From DASXTW01 sp046726275 (lineage in GTDB: Bacteria > Actinomycetota > UBA4738), in assembly GCA_046726275.1 (NCBI GenBank), contig JBKPAF010000035.1, positions 1 to 64,000 of the forward strand: a stretch of 64,000 nucleotides of DNA. The letters run 5' to 3'. Position numbers and translations under genes: made by a program. Numbering within the stretch: position 1 is the stretch's first letter; each line of letters opens with the position of its first letter. Positions 24,653-32,698 of this stretch are shown one piece after another. The notes beneath the pieces were generated by a model. It did not search any database. It was given only the letters and a program-made list of their open reading frames with translations, and had not been told where the DNA came from.

Positions 24653-25171
24653 GTGAAGATCAGGACCGCCGTCGTCACGCTGGCCGTCTCCGTGGCCGTG
24701 GCCTGCTCGTCGAGCCCGAGCGACCTCCGCTACGCGAGGGCGTGGGGACCGATGCCGGCGATCTCCGGCCCGACCCTGACCGGAAGCCGGCTCGATCGAG
24801 CGGACTACGCGGGCAAGGTCGTTGTCGTGAATTTCTGGAACCAGGACTGCCCTCCATGCCGCAGGGAGATGCCGCTGCTGCAGTCGGAGGCCCTTCGGCT
24901 CAGAGACAGGGGCGTGGCCGTCATCGGGGCCCTGTATGTCGGCGGCAACTGGCCGAACGATCCCGATGCGGCGCGGGATTTCCTCGCGCGACTTGGCATC
25001 ACCTATCCGAACGTGCTCGATACGTCCTCGGACCTTGCCAGTAGGTTCGGCATCGCCGGCATCCCCTCCACCATCGTGGTCGATCGATCTGGCGAGATGC
25101 GTTTCCGCGTCCTGGGCCGGCTTCGAGCGGGGAACCTCGACGAACTCCTCGGGAAGCTCGAGGCAGAGTGA
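24653..25171 (+). CDS. TlpA/ResA-like thioredoxin-fold lipoprotein
   Basis: A 172-residue exported thiol-disulfide protein. A short signal peptide ends in a lipobox (VAVAC, Cys18). The redox motif is CPPC (Cys66 and Cys69, in FWNQDCPPCRREMP), and the cis-proline loop is GIAGIPSTIVVD (about 139-150). TlpA-type proteins reduce or oxidise exported proteins, often for cytochrome c or copper-site maturation. No cytochrome biogenesis genes are nearby, so its client is unknown. The start is GTG 24653, with a TAGTCT box 8 bases upstream and no ribosome binding site. Confidence 0.85.
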   Translation: MKIRTAVVTLAVSVAVACSSSPSDLRYARAWGPMPAISGPTLTGSRLDRADYAGKVVVVNFWNQDCPPCRREMPLLQSEALRLRDRGVAVIGALYVGGNWPNDPDAARDFLARLGITYPNVLDTSSDLASRFGIAGIPSTIVVDRSGEMRFRVLGRLRAGNLDELLGKLEAE

Positions 25172-25181
25172 AGCCTCGTCG

Positions 25182-26210
25182 TTAGAGCGAGGCGACCGCG
25201 CGGGCCAGCTGCCTGCCCGCGTGATACGAGGACCGAACCAGCGGGCCGGCTTCGACGTGAGCGAAGCCCATCTCCTTGCCCAGCGTGGCGTGGTCGGCGA
25301 ACTCCTCCGGCGTGACCCAACGATCCACGGGGAGATGAAATCTGGTTGGTTGCAGGTACTGACCCAGTGTGAGGAGGTCACAGCCCGCATCGATCAGGTC
25401 TGCCATGGCTTCGGCGACTTCTTCGGGCCGTTCGCCCATCCCGAGGATGAGGTTCGACTTGGTGATCCCCGCGGGGCGGAGCGCCTTCGACAGCCGGAGG
25501 ACCCCGAGTGAACGGTCATAGTCGAAGGCCGGCCGGATCCTCGAGTGGAGCCGTCGAACGGTTTCGAGATTGTGGGCGAAGACGTCCGGCTCTGATCGGA
25601 TCACCGTAGCGATGGCCTCCGGATCGCCCTTGAAGTCCGGAGGGAGCAGCTCGACCTTGCAGCCCGGCACGGTGGCCCGCACGGCGGCCACGCACTGGGC
25701 CCACACGCTCGCGCCTCCGTCGGGAAGATCATCCCGGGCCACGCCCGTGATCACGACGTAGCGCAGCCCCATGGCAGCCACTGCTTGGGCGATGCGCTCG
25801 GGTTCCTTCTCGTCCGGGGCGTCGGGCTTCGCCGTCCGCACGTCGCAGAAGCCACACCTGCGCGTGCAACGCTCGCCGAGCACGAGGAACGTGGCCTCGC
25901 GCTCCTCCCAGCACTCGTAGATGTTCGGGCAGCCAGCTTCCTCGCACACGGTATGGAGGGATTGTGTGCGCATGATGCGCTTGAGCTCCGCGTAGTTTGG
26001 ACCGGTCCTGGCCTTGACCCTCAGCCAGTCGGGCCTGCGCCCGGCAGGCCTGGCCGTCTGGGCGCATCCCATCGAGTGAGCCTGGTGCGTCTGGGCGAGG
26101 AGGTTGTCGTAGCCCGTGACAGCACCGTCGTGGGGCTCACCGTTGCCGTTGGTTCCGACGATCGGCAGATACAGACGCCGCTTGTGCGGGTTGTGCTCGT
26201 GCCTGGGCAT
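25182..26210 (-). CDS. lipA: Lipoyl synthase
   Basis: A 342-residue radical-SAM enzyme that inserts two sulfurs into octanoyl groups on E2 and H proteins. Auxiliary cluster cysteines are C89, C94 and C100 (CEEAGCPNIYEC), and the radical-SAM cluster motif is CTRRCGFC (C115, C119, C122). The conserved C-terminal RSSYHAG is present. The usual family start RPDWLRVKA begins only at residue 59, so there is an N-terminal extension of about 58 residues. ATG 26210 is supported by a TAGACT box 7 bases upstream (leaderless). A later ATG in the extension (MGCAQTARP) is possible. It follows the E1 alpha/beta genes on the same strand. Confidence 0.93.
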   Translation of the reverse strand: MPRHEHNPHKRRLYLPIVGTNGNGEPHDGAVTGYDNLLAQTHQAHSMGCAQTARPAGRRPDWLRVKARTGPNYAELKRIMRTQSLHTVCEEAGCPNIYECWEEREATFLVLGERCTRRCGFCDVRTAKPDAPDEKEPERIAQAVAAMGLRYVVITGVARDDLPDGGASVWAQCVAAVRATVPGCKVELLPPDFKGDPEAIATVIRSEPDVFAHNLETVRRLHSRIRPAFDYDRSLGVLRLSKALRPAGITKSNLILGMGERPEEVAEAMADLIDAGCDLLTLGQYLQPTRFHLPVDRWVTPEEFADHATLGKEMGFAHVEAGPLVRSSYHAGRQLARAVASL

Positions 26211-26217
26211 CCCGGCC

Positions 26218-26223
26218 AGTCTA
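26218..26223 (-). promoter_or_regulatory. -10 box TAGACT of lipA
   Basis: On the minus strand, TAGACT, 7 bases, then ATG 26210. This is ideal leaderless spacing and gives lipA its own promoter downstream of the E1 genes. Confidence 0.5.
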
Positions 26224-26262
26224 GCTGGGAACGCGGAAACGCCCTTTCCCTTCCTCCTCGAG

Positions 26263-26313
26263 CCAGGGGATCCGCAGCTGCCTCGCTTCGCTCGTTTGCT
26301 GCTACTCCCCTGG
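26263..26313. terminator. Large imperfect inverted repeat between E1 beta and lipA
   Basis: Outer arms CCAGGGGA and TCCCCTGG, with inner arms GCAGC and GCTGC, fold 51 bases into a hairpin immediately after the E1 beta stop. No T run is present. It probably marks the 3' end of the E1 alpha/beta mRNA, leaving lipA on its own promoter. Confidence 0.5.
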
Positions 26314-26319
26314 ACCCCT

Positions 26320-27306
26320 TCAGAACTTGGCGAGCTCCTTGAGCCGCTCGTAGATCTTCTCGGTGTCCGGGAGGAAGAAGTGCTCGAGGGGCGTGGAATA
26401 CGGCATGGCGGGGACATCCGGGCCGCCGATCCGCACTACGGGGGCATCGAGGTCGAACATCAGCTCCTCGGCGATGGCCGCGGAGATCTCCGCGCCGGCC
26501 CCGAAGGTCCGATTGTCCTCGTAGATGACCAGGGCCTTCCCGGTCTTGCGGACCGACTCGAAGATCGTCTCCTTGTCGAGCGGGGCGATGGTTCGCACGT
26601 CGACAACTTCCGTGGAAAACCCCTCCTCTTCCTCGAGACGATTGGCCGCCTCGAGTGCCTGGTGGAGCATCAAGCCGTAAGCAACCACGGTGAGGTCCTC
26701 GCCCTCCCGCTTGACGTCGGCCTTGCCCAGGGGGACCTCGTACGGCTCGTCGGGGACCTCTCCCTTGATCAGCCGGTACGTCTTCTTGTGTTCCAGGAAC
26801 AGAACCGGGTCGGGGTCATCGATCGCGGCCAGGAGCATCCCCTTCACGTCGTAGGGGGTCGACGGCACGACCACCTTGAGGCCGGGGACGTGTCCATAGA
26901 ACGCCTCGATGCTCTGGGAGTGATACAGGGCTCCGTGGACCCCCCCACCGTACGGAGCCCGCACCACCATCGGGCAGCTCCAGTCCCCCGCCGACCGATA
27001 CCGGATCCTGGCGGCTTCACTGACCAGCTGATCGAAGGCCGGGTGGATGAAGTCCGCGAACTGGATCTCGGCGACCGGGAGCACACCGTGCATGGCCATG
27101 CCGATGGCGCACCCCACGATCGAGGATTCGGCCAGGGGCGTATCGATGACGCGCTGCTCCCCGAACTCCTCGAGGAACCCGGCCGTCGCCCGGAACACTC
27201 CGCCCCGCGCGCCGACGTCCTCGCCCATGATCAGCACGCGATCGTCAGCCTTCATGGCTTCCCACAGGGTGTCGTGAATGGTCTGAATGACGTTCTTCTC
27301 GGTCAT
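26320..27306 (-). CDS. 2-oxoacid dehydrogenase E1 component, beta subunit
   Basis: The 328-residue beta subunit of a heterotetrameric E1. It starts with the usual VIQTIHDTLWEAMKADDRVLIMGEDVG and contains RVIDTPLAESSIVGCAIGMA, QFADFIHPAFDQLVSEAA and the C-terminal VVRIGGPDVPAMPY. It works with the alpha subunit to decarboxylate pyruvate or a branched-chain 2-oxoacid using thiamine diphosphate. Sequence alone does not separate pyruvate, acetoin and branched-chain types. Its ATG overlaps the alpha stop (ATGA), so translation is coupled. No E2 follows directly; the E2 gene is about 9 kb away. Confidence 0.92.
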   Translation of the reverse strand: MTEKNVIQTIHDTLWEAMKADDRVLIMGEDVGARGGVFRATAGFLEEFGEQRVIDTPLAESSIVGCAIGMAMHGVLPVAEIQFADFIHPAFDQLVSEAARIRYRSAGDWSCPMVVRAPYGGGVHGALYHSQSIEAFYGHVPGLKVVVPSTPYDVKGMLLAAIDDPDPVLFLEHKKTYRLIKGEVPDEPYEVPLGKADVKREGEDLTVVAYGLMLHQALEAANRLEEEEGFSTEVVDVRTIAPLDKETIFESVRKTGKALVIYEDNRTFGAGAEISAAIAEELMFDLDAPVVRIGGPDVPAMPYSTPLEHFFLPDTEKIYERLKELAKF

Positions 27307-28454
27307 GGGCTGTCGCCTCCGACCGGAGGCTCGCCGGGGATGGCCTCGGTTCCCGTCGTATCCAATGCCCCGCCTGGCGTGGCCTGTCCCTCAGGCCCAT
27401 TCCGGTTCCCGTTCAGCATCGCGAATCCCATGCGCTCTCCCGGATGGGCGAACACGTGGTCCAACGCCGTCTCCGGAGCGGGATCGGGAGCGTTCCACGC
27501 GGCGTCGACTTCCGCGTCGACCTCTCCTTTGACGTCCGCTCGCAGCTTCTCGAGCCCGTCGTCGTCGATCAGACCCTGTTCCTTCAGGTAGTTCCCGAAC
27601 ACGATGATCGAGTCGTTGCGCTTGGCCTCCTCGACCTCCTCGCGACTGCGGTACGTGCGGTCGTCGTCATCGGACGTATGAGGGTGGAAGCGATAGGTCT
27701 TCATCTCGATGAGCGTGGGGCCGCCACCGCCGCGCGCCTTGTCCACCGCCCGCTTGGAAGCCTCATAGCAGGCCAGGACGTCGTTCCCCTCGACGATGAC
27801 TCCCTCGAAGCCGTAGCCCTCGGCCCGCACGGCCACGTCCTTGACGGCCATCTGTTTGGAGAGCGGCACGCTGATGGCGTACTTGTTGTTCTCGCAGTAC
27901 CACACGATGGGCAACTTGTGGATGCCGGAGAAGTTCAGCCCCTCGTGCCAGTCGCCCTCGCTGGTGGCCCCGTCCCCGAACCAGCACCCCACCACCGCGT
28001 CCTCGCCCCGGTACTTCATCGCGTAGGCAATCCCTGCCGCGTGGGGGATCTGGGTGGCGATGGGGGAGGACCCCGTGACGATGCCGAGTCGCCGGGAGCT
28101 CCAGTGCGCCGGCATCTGGCGCCCTCCGGATGAGGGGTCGTCCCTCTTGCCGAACACCCCGAGGAAGACGTCCCGAGCCGTCATCCCCGCGACGAGACAG
28201 ACCCCCATGTCTCGGTAATAGGGGAGGAAGACGTCCTTCCCCTTCTCGTACGGCCACGTGGAGCCGATCTGGCAGCCCTCGTGCCCGGAGACGGGGACCA
28301 CGAAGGGGGCCTTGCCCTGGCGGTTGAGGCGGAATTGGGCCTCGTCGCAGAGGCGGGCGGTCAGCATGGTGCGGTACATGTCCAGGAGATCCTGGTCGGA
28401 TAGGCCGAGCGACTTGTGGCGTTTCCCTGCCTGCTGTTTGGTCCGTGCGGCCAA
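27303..28454 (-). CDS. 2-oxoacid dehydrogenase E1 component, alpha subunit
   Basis: The 383-residue alpha subunit. The thiamine diphosphate motif begins GDGATSEGDWHEGLNF (160 onward) and ends in CENNKYAIS. Phosphorylation-loop-like KTYRFHPHTSDDD, RLCDEAQFRL near the start, and SGHEGCQIGS are all typical. The start is TTG 28454, chosen because GGAGGA lies 6 bases before it; GTG 28469 is an alternative. The frame stays open far upstream, but that part has no family similarity. A TAGAAT box at 28486-28491 gives a leader of about 25 bases. It forms a coupled pair with the beta subunit. Confidence 0.9.
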   Translation of the reverse strand: MAARTKQQAGKRHKSLGLSDQDLLDMYRTMLTARLCDEAQFRLNRQGKAPFVVPVSGHEGCQIGSTWPYEKGKDVFLPYYRDMGVCLVAGMTARDVFLGVFGKRDDPSSGGRQMPAHWSSRRLGIVTGSSPIATQIPHAAGIAYAMKYRGEDAVVGCWFGDGATSEGDWHEGLNFSGIHKLPIVWYCENNKYAISVPLSKQMAVKDVAVRAEGYGFEGVIVEGNDVLACYEASKRAVDKARGGGGPTLIEMKTYRFHPHTSDDDDRTYRSREEVEEAKRNDSIIVFGNYLKEQGLIDDDGLEKLRADVKGEVDAEVDAAWNAPDPAPETALDHVFAHPGERMGFAMLNGNRNGPEGQATPGGALDTTGTEAIPGEPPVGGDSP

Positions 28455-28485
28455 CGCCCATCCTCCCACGGTGCCGGTGGAGGCG

Positions 28486-28491
28486 ATTCTA
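28486..28491 (-). promoter_or_regulatory. -10 box TAGAAT of the E1 alpha/beta operon
   Basis: TAGAAT on the minus strand lies about 32 bases before the TTG start. It shares the 99-base divergent gap with the ACP-acyltransferase gene. Confidence 0.4.
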
Positions 28492-28538
28492 ACCCAGTGC
28501 CTGTGGCGGCCCCTTTTCGCGAAGCGGGGGCGATCCCA

Positions 28539-28544
28539 TACAGT
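28539..28544 (+). promoter_or_regulatory. -10 box TACAGT of the ACP-acyltransferase gene
   Basis: TACAGT is followed by 9 bases and ATG 28554, with no ribosome binding site. The leader should be very short or absent. Confidence 0.4.
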
Positions 28545-28553
28545 TGTCGCTGC

Positions 28554-29438
28554 ATGCGGGCGGAACGAGATCGAGAGGCCTCGGTCGAGGACACGGTGAC
28601 CGCGCTGGTCGCCGGGCTTCGGCCCGATGCGGACATCCAGGTCAGGCGAGATGCGCGGCTGATCGACCTGGGGCTCGACTCGCTGGCGTGCGCGGACCTC
28701 GCGGTGGCCCTGGAGCATCAGTTCGGGGTGCGGCTCGCGGACAACGACGTCACCGGTCATTCCACCGTCGCGGAGGTCACTGCTACCGTCCGACAGGAGA
28801 TGCCGGCGCGGCGGAGGATCCCGGAGGGGCTGGGTGGACATCAGCGGCTGGTCACGAAGCTTGTCGGGCCCGTGCTCCGCTGGTTCCTCCGCATGCAGGT
28901 GACGGGGGAGGAGCACGTCCCACCAACGGGGCCCGTGATCATGGCGGCCAACCATCGCAGCTTTTGGGACATCCCGGTCCATGTGATCGCGAGCCCGCGA
29001 CCAGTGCTCTTCATGGCCAAACAGGAGCTGTACAGGGGACCCGTCACCAGGTGGATGTTCCGCACGCTCGGTGGGTTCCCCGTGCGACGGGAGACCGCGG
29101 ATATCCGGGCCATCGACACGGCGCTGGCGCTCCTGGAACAGGATGAGGTCGTCGGGGTCTATCCCGAAGGCACCCGAAGCCGGACGGGCGAGATGCTTCC
29201 CTTCCTGAAGGGCGCCGCGTGGCTCGCGCTTCGCACCGGAGCGCCGATCGTCCCGTGCGGGCTGAAGGGCACGGAACGGAGGAGGACCGGGACGCGGTGG
29301 CCTCTGCGCCGGCAGGTCCGGGTGACCTTCGGGGTCCCTTTGTCGGTCGATGCCGAGGTCGATCCCCGGGTCCGTCGGGAGAGGGCGGAGGTCCTCACCG
29401 AAGAGCTCCTGGACGCCATCCGGAAGCTGTTGGCATAA
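28554..29438 (+). CDS. Acyl carrier protein fused to a PlsC-type 1-acylglycerol-3-phosphate acyltransferase
   Basis: A 294-residue fusion. Residues 8-82 form an acyl carrier protein with the phosphopantetheine site LGLDSLACADL (Ser43). Residues 98-294 form a PlsC/LPLAT acyltransferase with the NHRSFWD catalytic motif (H134, D139), GGFPVRRE, and YPEGTRSRTGEM. The family moves an acyl chain to lysophosphatidate or a related acceptor. Here the donor could be held on the enzyme's own ACP. No signal peptide or strong transmembrane helix is seen. ATG 28554 was chosen because the ACP domain starts right after it and a -10 box precedes it; the longer frame to 28416 has no support. Confidence 0.85.
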   Translation: MRAERDREASVEDTVTALVAGLRPDADIQVRRDARLIDLGLDSLACADLAVALEHQFGVRLADNDVTGHSTVAEVTATVRQEMPARRRIPEGLGGHQRLVTKLVGPVLRWFLRMQVTGEEHVPPTGPVIMAANHRSFWDIPVHVIASPRPVLFMAKQELYRGPVTRWMFRTLGGFPVRRETADIRAIDTALALLEQDEVVGVYPEGTRSRTGEMLPFLKGAAWLALRTGAPIVPCGLKGTERRRTGTRWPLRRQVRVTFGVPLSVDAEVDPRVRRERAEVLTEELLDAIRKLLA

Positions 29439-29500
29439 GGAGCGAGCCGGCACCTTCGCTCGGTTCTCGCTCGTTCCGGGGTCATTCGTCCCTACTCGGG

Positions 29501-29506
29501 TACTCT
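29501..29506 (+). promoter_or_regulatory. -10 box TACTCT of the CnoX-like gene
   Basis: TACTCT, six bases, then GTG 29513: ideal leaderless spacing, no Shine-Dalgarno. Confidence 0.5.
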
Positions 29507-29512
29507 TGAGTT

Positions 29513-30319
29513 GTGAACGGTGTGAGCGAGAACGTCATCGACGTCACCGACCAGACCTTTGCGACAGCCGTCCTGGACGAGTCTCGGTCCCGGCCGGTCG
29601 TGGTCGACTTCTGGGCGGCATGGTGCCAGCCCTGCCGGATGATCGGCCCGGTACTGGAGCGACTGGCCGAGGAGCACAGGGGACAGTTCATCCTGGCCAA
29701 GCTGGACGTCGACGCGAACCCTCAGGCTTCCTCTACCTACGGCATCCAGAGCATCCCCGCCGTCAAGGCCTTTCGAGATGGGCAGCCGGTCGCTGAGTTC
29801 ATCGGGGCTCTGCCGGAGGCATCGATCCGGCAATGGCTCCAGGGGATCCTCCCTTCCGAGGCGGACGCACTGGCGGAGAAGGGCTCGGAGGCCGAACGCG
29901 TGAAACGGGTCGACGAGGCCGAACGTCTGTACCTCCAGGCCCTCGCGCTCGAGCCCAACCATCGAAGCGCCGCCCTGGGCCTCGGCGGTGTCCTGGCCAT
30001 GAAGGGCGAGGTGGAAGAGGCGAGAGAGATCCTGTCGCGGCTCCGCCCGGACCCCGAGGCGGAGCGGCTCCTCGCCGCGATCGAGGTGTCCGAGTGGGCT
30101 TCGCCGAACGGAGACTCCCCCCTGGCCAGAGCGGAAGAGGCGGCCGCCGAGGGGCGATTCCAGGAGGCGCTCGAGGTGTTCCTGGCGGCGGTGCAGAACG
30201 GAACCGACGAGGAGAAGCAGCGTGCCCGGGACGCCATGCTGAAGGTCTTCGCCGTCCTCGGTGAGGACGATCGGTTGACGACCGAATACCGACGCAAGCT
30301 CGCCACAGCCCTCTTCTAG
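29513..30319 (+). CDS. Thioredoxin-domain protein with TPR tail (CnoX/YbbN-like)
   Basis: A 268-residue cytoplasmic protein. Residues 5-110 are a thioredoxin with an intact CQPC motif (Cys38, Cys41, in FWAAWCQPCRMIGP) and the cis-proline loop GIQSIPAVKAF. Residues 125-268 are helical TPR-like repeats (EAERLYLQALALEPNHRSAAL). This is the CnoX/YbbN architecture, a redox-sensitive chaperone or holdase linked to GroEL. In E. coli the redox motif is degenerate, whereas here it is complete. GTG 29513 follows TACTCT (29501-29506) by 6 bases, a clear leaderless start. A hairpin at 29437-29479 may end the upstream gene. Confidence 0.85.
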   Translation: MNGVSENVIDVTDQTFATAVLDESRSRPVVVDFWAAWCQPCRMIGPVLERLAEEHRGQFILAKLDVDANPQASSTYGIQSIPAVKAFRDGQPVAEFIGALPEASIRQWLQGILPSEADALAEKGSEAERVKRVDEAERLYLQALALEPNHRSAALGLGGVLAMKGEVEEAREILSRLRPDPEAERLLAAIEVSEWASPNGDSPLARAEEAAAEGRFQEALEVFLAAVQNGTDEEKQRARDAMLKVFAVLGEDDRLTTEYRRKLATALF

Positions 30320-30392
30320 CACCTCGCAATCCAGGCCGGCCCGTTGCCCGTAAGACAGTTGAACTCACGGACGCCCCCGGATCCAAGGACAT

Positions 30393-32672
30393 ATGAACAG
30401 GCTCGGGTCCTTCGGCCGTGTGCTGGCGATCGCCATCGCCGCGCTCGCAGTCCCCGTCCCCGCGGGTGTTCCTCCCGCCAATCGTCCGCCCCTGCCCGGT
30501 TTCGCCCATTGGTTCGATACGTGGACCGGCTACGAGTCCGGCCGCTTCCTTCGGGCAGTCGCTTCCGCGGATTTCAACGCCGACGGATACGTCGATGTGG
30601 CCTGGGCGAGGAACGACTTCTTCAACAATGCCATGAACGTGCAGCTCAACCTGGGCAGGGGGACGATGGGGCAGTCGACGGCCTATCCGTCTCGTTCCCA
30701 GTCCAACGACATCGCGGTCGGCAACCTGGATGGTGATACCGATGCCGATCTCGTAGTGGTCAGCCAGGGCGACGACCTCGCCAACACCGTCATCGATCTG
30801 TACATCAACAACGGCGGGAGCTTCGTCCGGAGGACCACGGTCGGAGGACTCGGCCCGACCAAGGTCGTCCTCAGCGACCTGGATGGGGATTCAGACCTCG
30901 ATCTCGTCACCTCGAACTACTGGAGTGCCGGCGGCACCATCAGCGTGCTGTTCAACACGGGTGGCGGAACCTTCGGCCCACAGACTCAGTATCCCGTGGG
31001 ATTCCGCCCCAACGGCCTGGCCGCGCTGGACCTGGAAGGCGACGGGGATCGCGATCTGGCCGTGGCCAGGCGGGATGGCCCAAGCGCCAAGATCCACCTC
31101 TTCCTCAACAACGGCGCTGGAGCCTTCTCACCTGCCCCCGCCGTGACTTTGAACGTTCCGGCCGATGATCCCGTCCTGGTCTCCGGCGACTGGGACCGGG
31201 ACGGCGACCGGGACCTGGCAGCCGCTGGGGGCGGCACCGACCAGGTCGTGGTCCTCTTGAATCAGGGGATCGGAAACTTCACTCAGCATCCGCACGAGGC
31301 GGGATTCTCTTCCTACAACCTGCGAGCTGGCGACGTGGACGCGGACGGCGACCTCGATCTGGTGAGCGCGACTCCCGGAGACGAGGTCAGCAGCGTGACC
31401 ATGCTCCGGAACGCAGGGAACGGCCTGTTCGGTGCGCCCGTACGCATCGAATCCGGCAACCAGCCCCAGGATGCCATCGTCGCGGACTTCAACCGCGACG
31501 GCCTCCCGGATCTCGCGGTGGCGAACCGGGTCACCGACACCGGCGCGATCCATCCCCAACGGCCCGACGGTTCCTTCGCCAACGCCACGCTCTTCGACAA
31601 CGACTCCTTCCTCCCTCTGGCGGTGGCCAGTGCGGACTTCGACGGCGACGGCGACGTGGACATGGCCGAGTCGGGCGCCGAGGTCCACGTGATGAAGAAC
31701 CAGGGGAGTGGGAGCTTCGTCCTGTCGAGTACCATCCCTTCGGGCGGAGGGCTGGTGCACGGGATCACGGCCTCGGACCTGAACGGGGACGGAAAGCCGG
31801 ATCTCCTGTGGGCGCCCGACGCCGAGCCCCACCCCTACGTCTACACGCTCAACAACGGCGACGGATCCTTCGGCCCAATCGTCGTGAGGAACATCCAGAC
31901 CTGCGGGACGGGAGATGCCACGACCGCGGACGTGGACGACGACGGCGACCAGGATGTCCTCGTGGCCAACAACCGCAGCGCTCCGAGCGAATTCTGCGAG
32001 CGGATAAGTCGCACCGTCCGGGTGGCGCTGAACGACGGCGACGCCAACTTCGCGCCCGACTACGGGGTTGAGGTCTTCCCGACTCCCCAGATGGCGATCG
32101 GGGCGGATCTCGACGAGGACGGACGCACTGACCTGATCGCGACTTCGGAGCAGATCTCGGTCGCCCGAGGCCTGGGCGGTGGCCAGTTCGCCGTGCACGT
32201 GGACTTCGATGCTCGGGGGACGGAACTCATGTCGGCCGATCCGGACGAGGACGCTGACGTCGACGTGCTGACATCGGATGGGAGCACGGCCACGGCATAC
32301 GTGCTGCTCAACGACGGGAGCGGCGATCTCTCACAGATCACGGCCTATCCGGGCGAGGAGATCTCAGGTATGGCGAACAGCTTCGCGGTGATCGCTGCCG
32401 ACCTGGACCAGACCGGAACGCTGGACCTGGTCGTGGCCAACCCGTCGGGCAACAACGTCGCTGTTCACCTCGGGCATGGGGATGGCACGTTCGAAGCGGT
32501 GCAGATCCGGTTCGGTACCCATGGCTGCATGACCGATGTGAACGCCGCCGACTACAACCGGGACGGGCGGATGGATCTGGGGGGACCGGCGTGCGTGGGA
32601 AGCTCTTTCGTGACCCCTCGGGGCGTACAGGTACTCCTCAACCGACGGATCCCCGGACGATTGGGGAAGTGA
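30393..32672 (+). CDS. Exported FG-GAP/VCBS repeat protein
   Basis: A 759-residue exported protein. A signal peptide (about 1-28, VLAIAIAALAVPVPAG) precedes a series of roughly a dozen 50-60-residue repeats. Each contains a calcium-type loop such as DFNADGYVDVAWA, DLDGDSDLDLVTS, DWDRDGDRDLAAA or DYNRDGRMDLGG. These FG-GAP/VCBS repeats build an integrin-alpha-like beta-propeller that binds Ca2+. The repeats fill the whole protein, with no enzymatic domain or anchor visible. The role (adhesion or scaffold) is an inference from the fold. It is convergent with aceE, the stops being 26 bases apart. Confidence 0.85.
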   Translation: MNRLGSFGRVLAIAIAALAVPVPAGVPPANRPPLPGFAHWFDTWTGYESGRFLRAVASADFNADGYVDVAWARNDFFNNAMNVQLNLGRGTMGQSTAYPSRSQSNDIAVGNLDGDTDADLVVVSQGDDLANTVIDLYINNGGSFVRRTTVGGLGPTKVVLSDLDGDSDLDLVTSNYWSAGGTISVLFNTGGGTFGPQTQYPVGFRPNGLAALDLEGDGDRDLAVARRDGPSAKIHLFLNNGAGAFSPAPAVTLNVPADDPVLVSGDWDRDGDRDLAAAGGGTDQVVVLLNQGIGNFTQHPHEAGFSSYNLRAGDVDADGDLDLVSATPGDEVSSVTMLRNAGNGLFGAPVRIESGNQPQDAIVADFNRDGLPDLAVANRVTDTGAIHPQRPDGSFANATLFDNDSFLPLAVASADFDGDGDVDMAESGAEVHVMKNQGSGSFVLSSTIPSGGGLVHGITASDLNGDGKPDLLWAPDAEPHPYVYTLNNGDGSFGPIVVRNIQTCGTGDATTADVDDDGDQDVLVANNRSAPSEFCERISRTVRVALNDGDANFAPDYGVEVFPTPQMAIGADLDEDGRTDLIATSEQISVARGLGGGQFAVHVDFDARGTELMSADPDEDADVDVLTSDGSTATAYVLLNDGSGDLSQITAYPGEEISGMANSFAVIAADLDQTGTLDLVVANPSGNNVAVHLGHGDGTFEAVQIRFGTHGCMTDVNAADYNRDGRMDLGGPACVGSSFVTPRGVQVLLNRRIPGRLGK

Positions 32673-32698
32673 CGGGCCTGGCCCGCGGTTTAGGCGGG

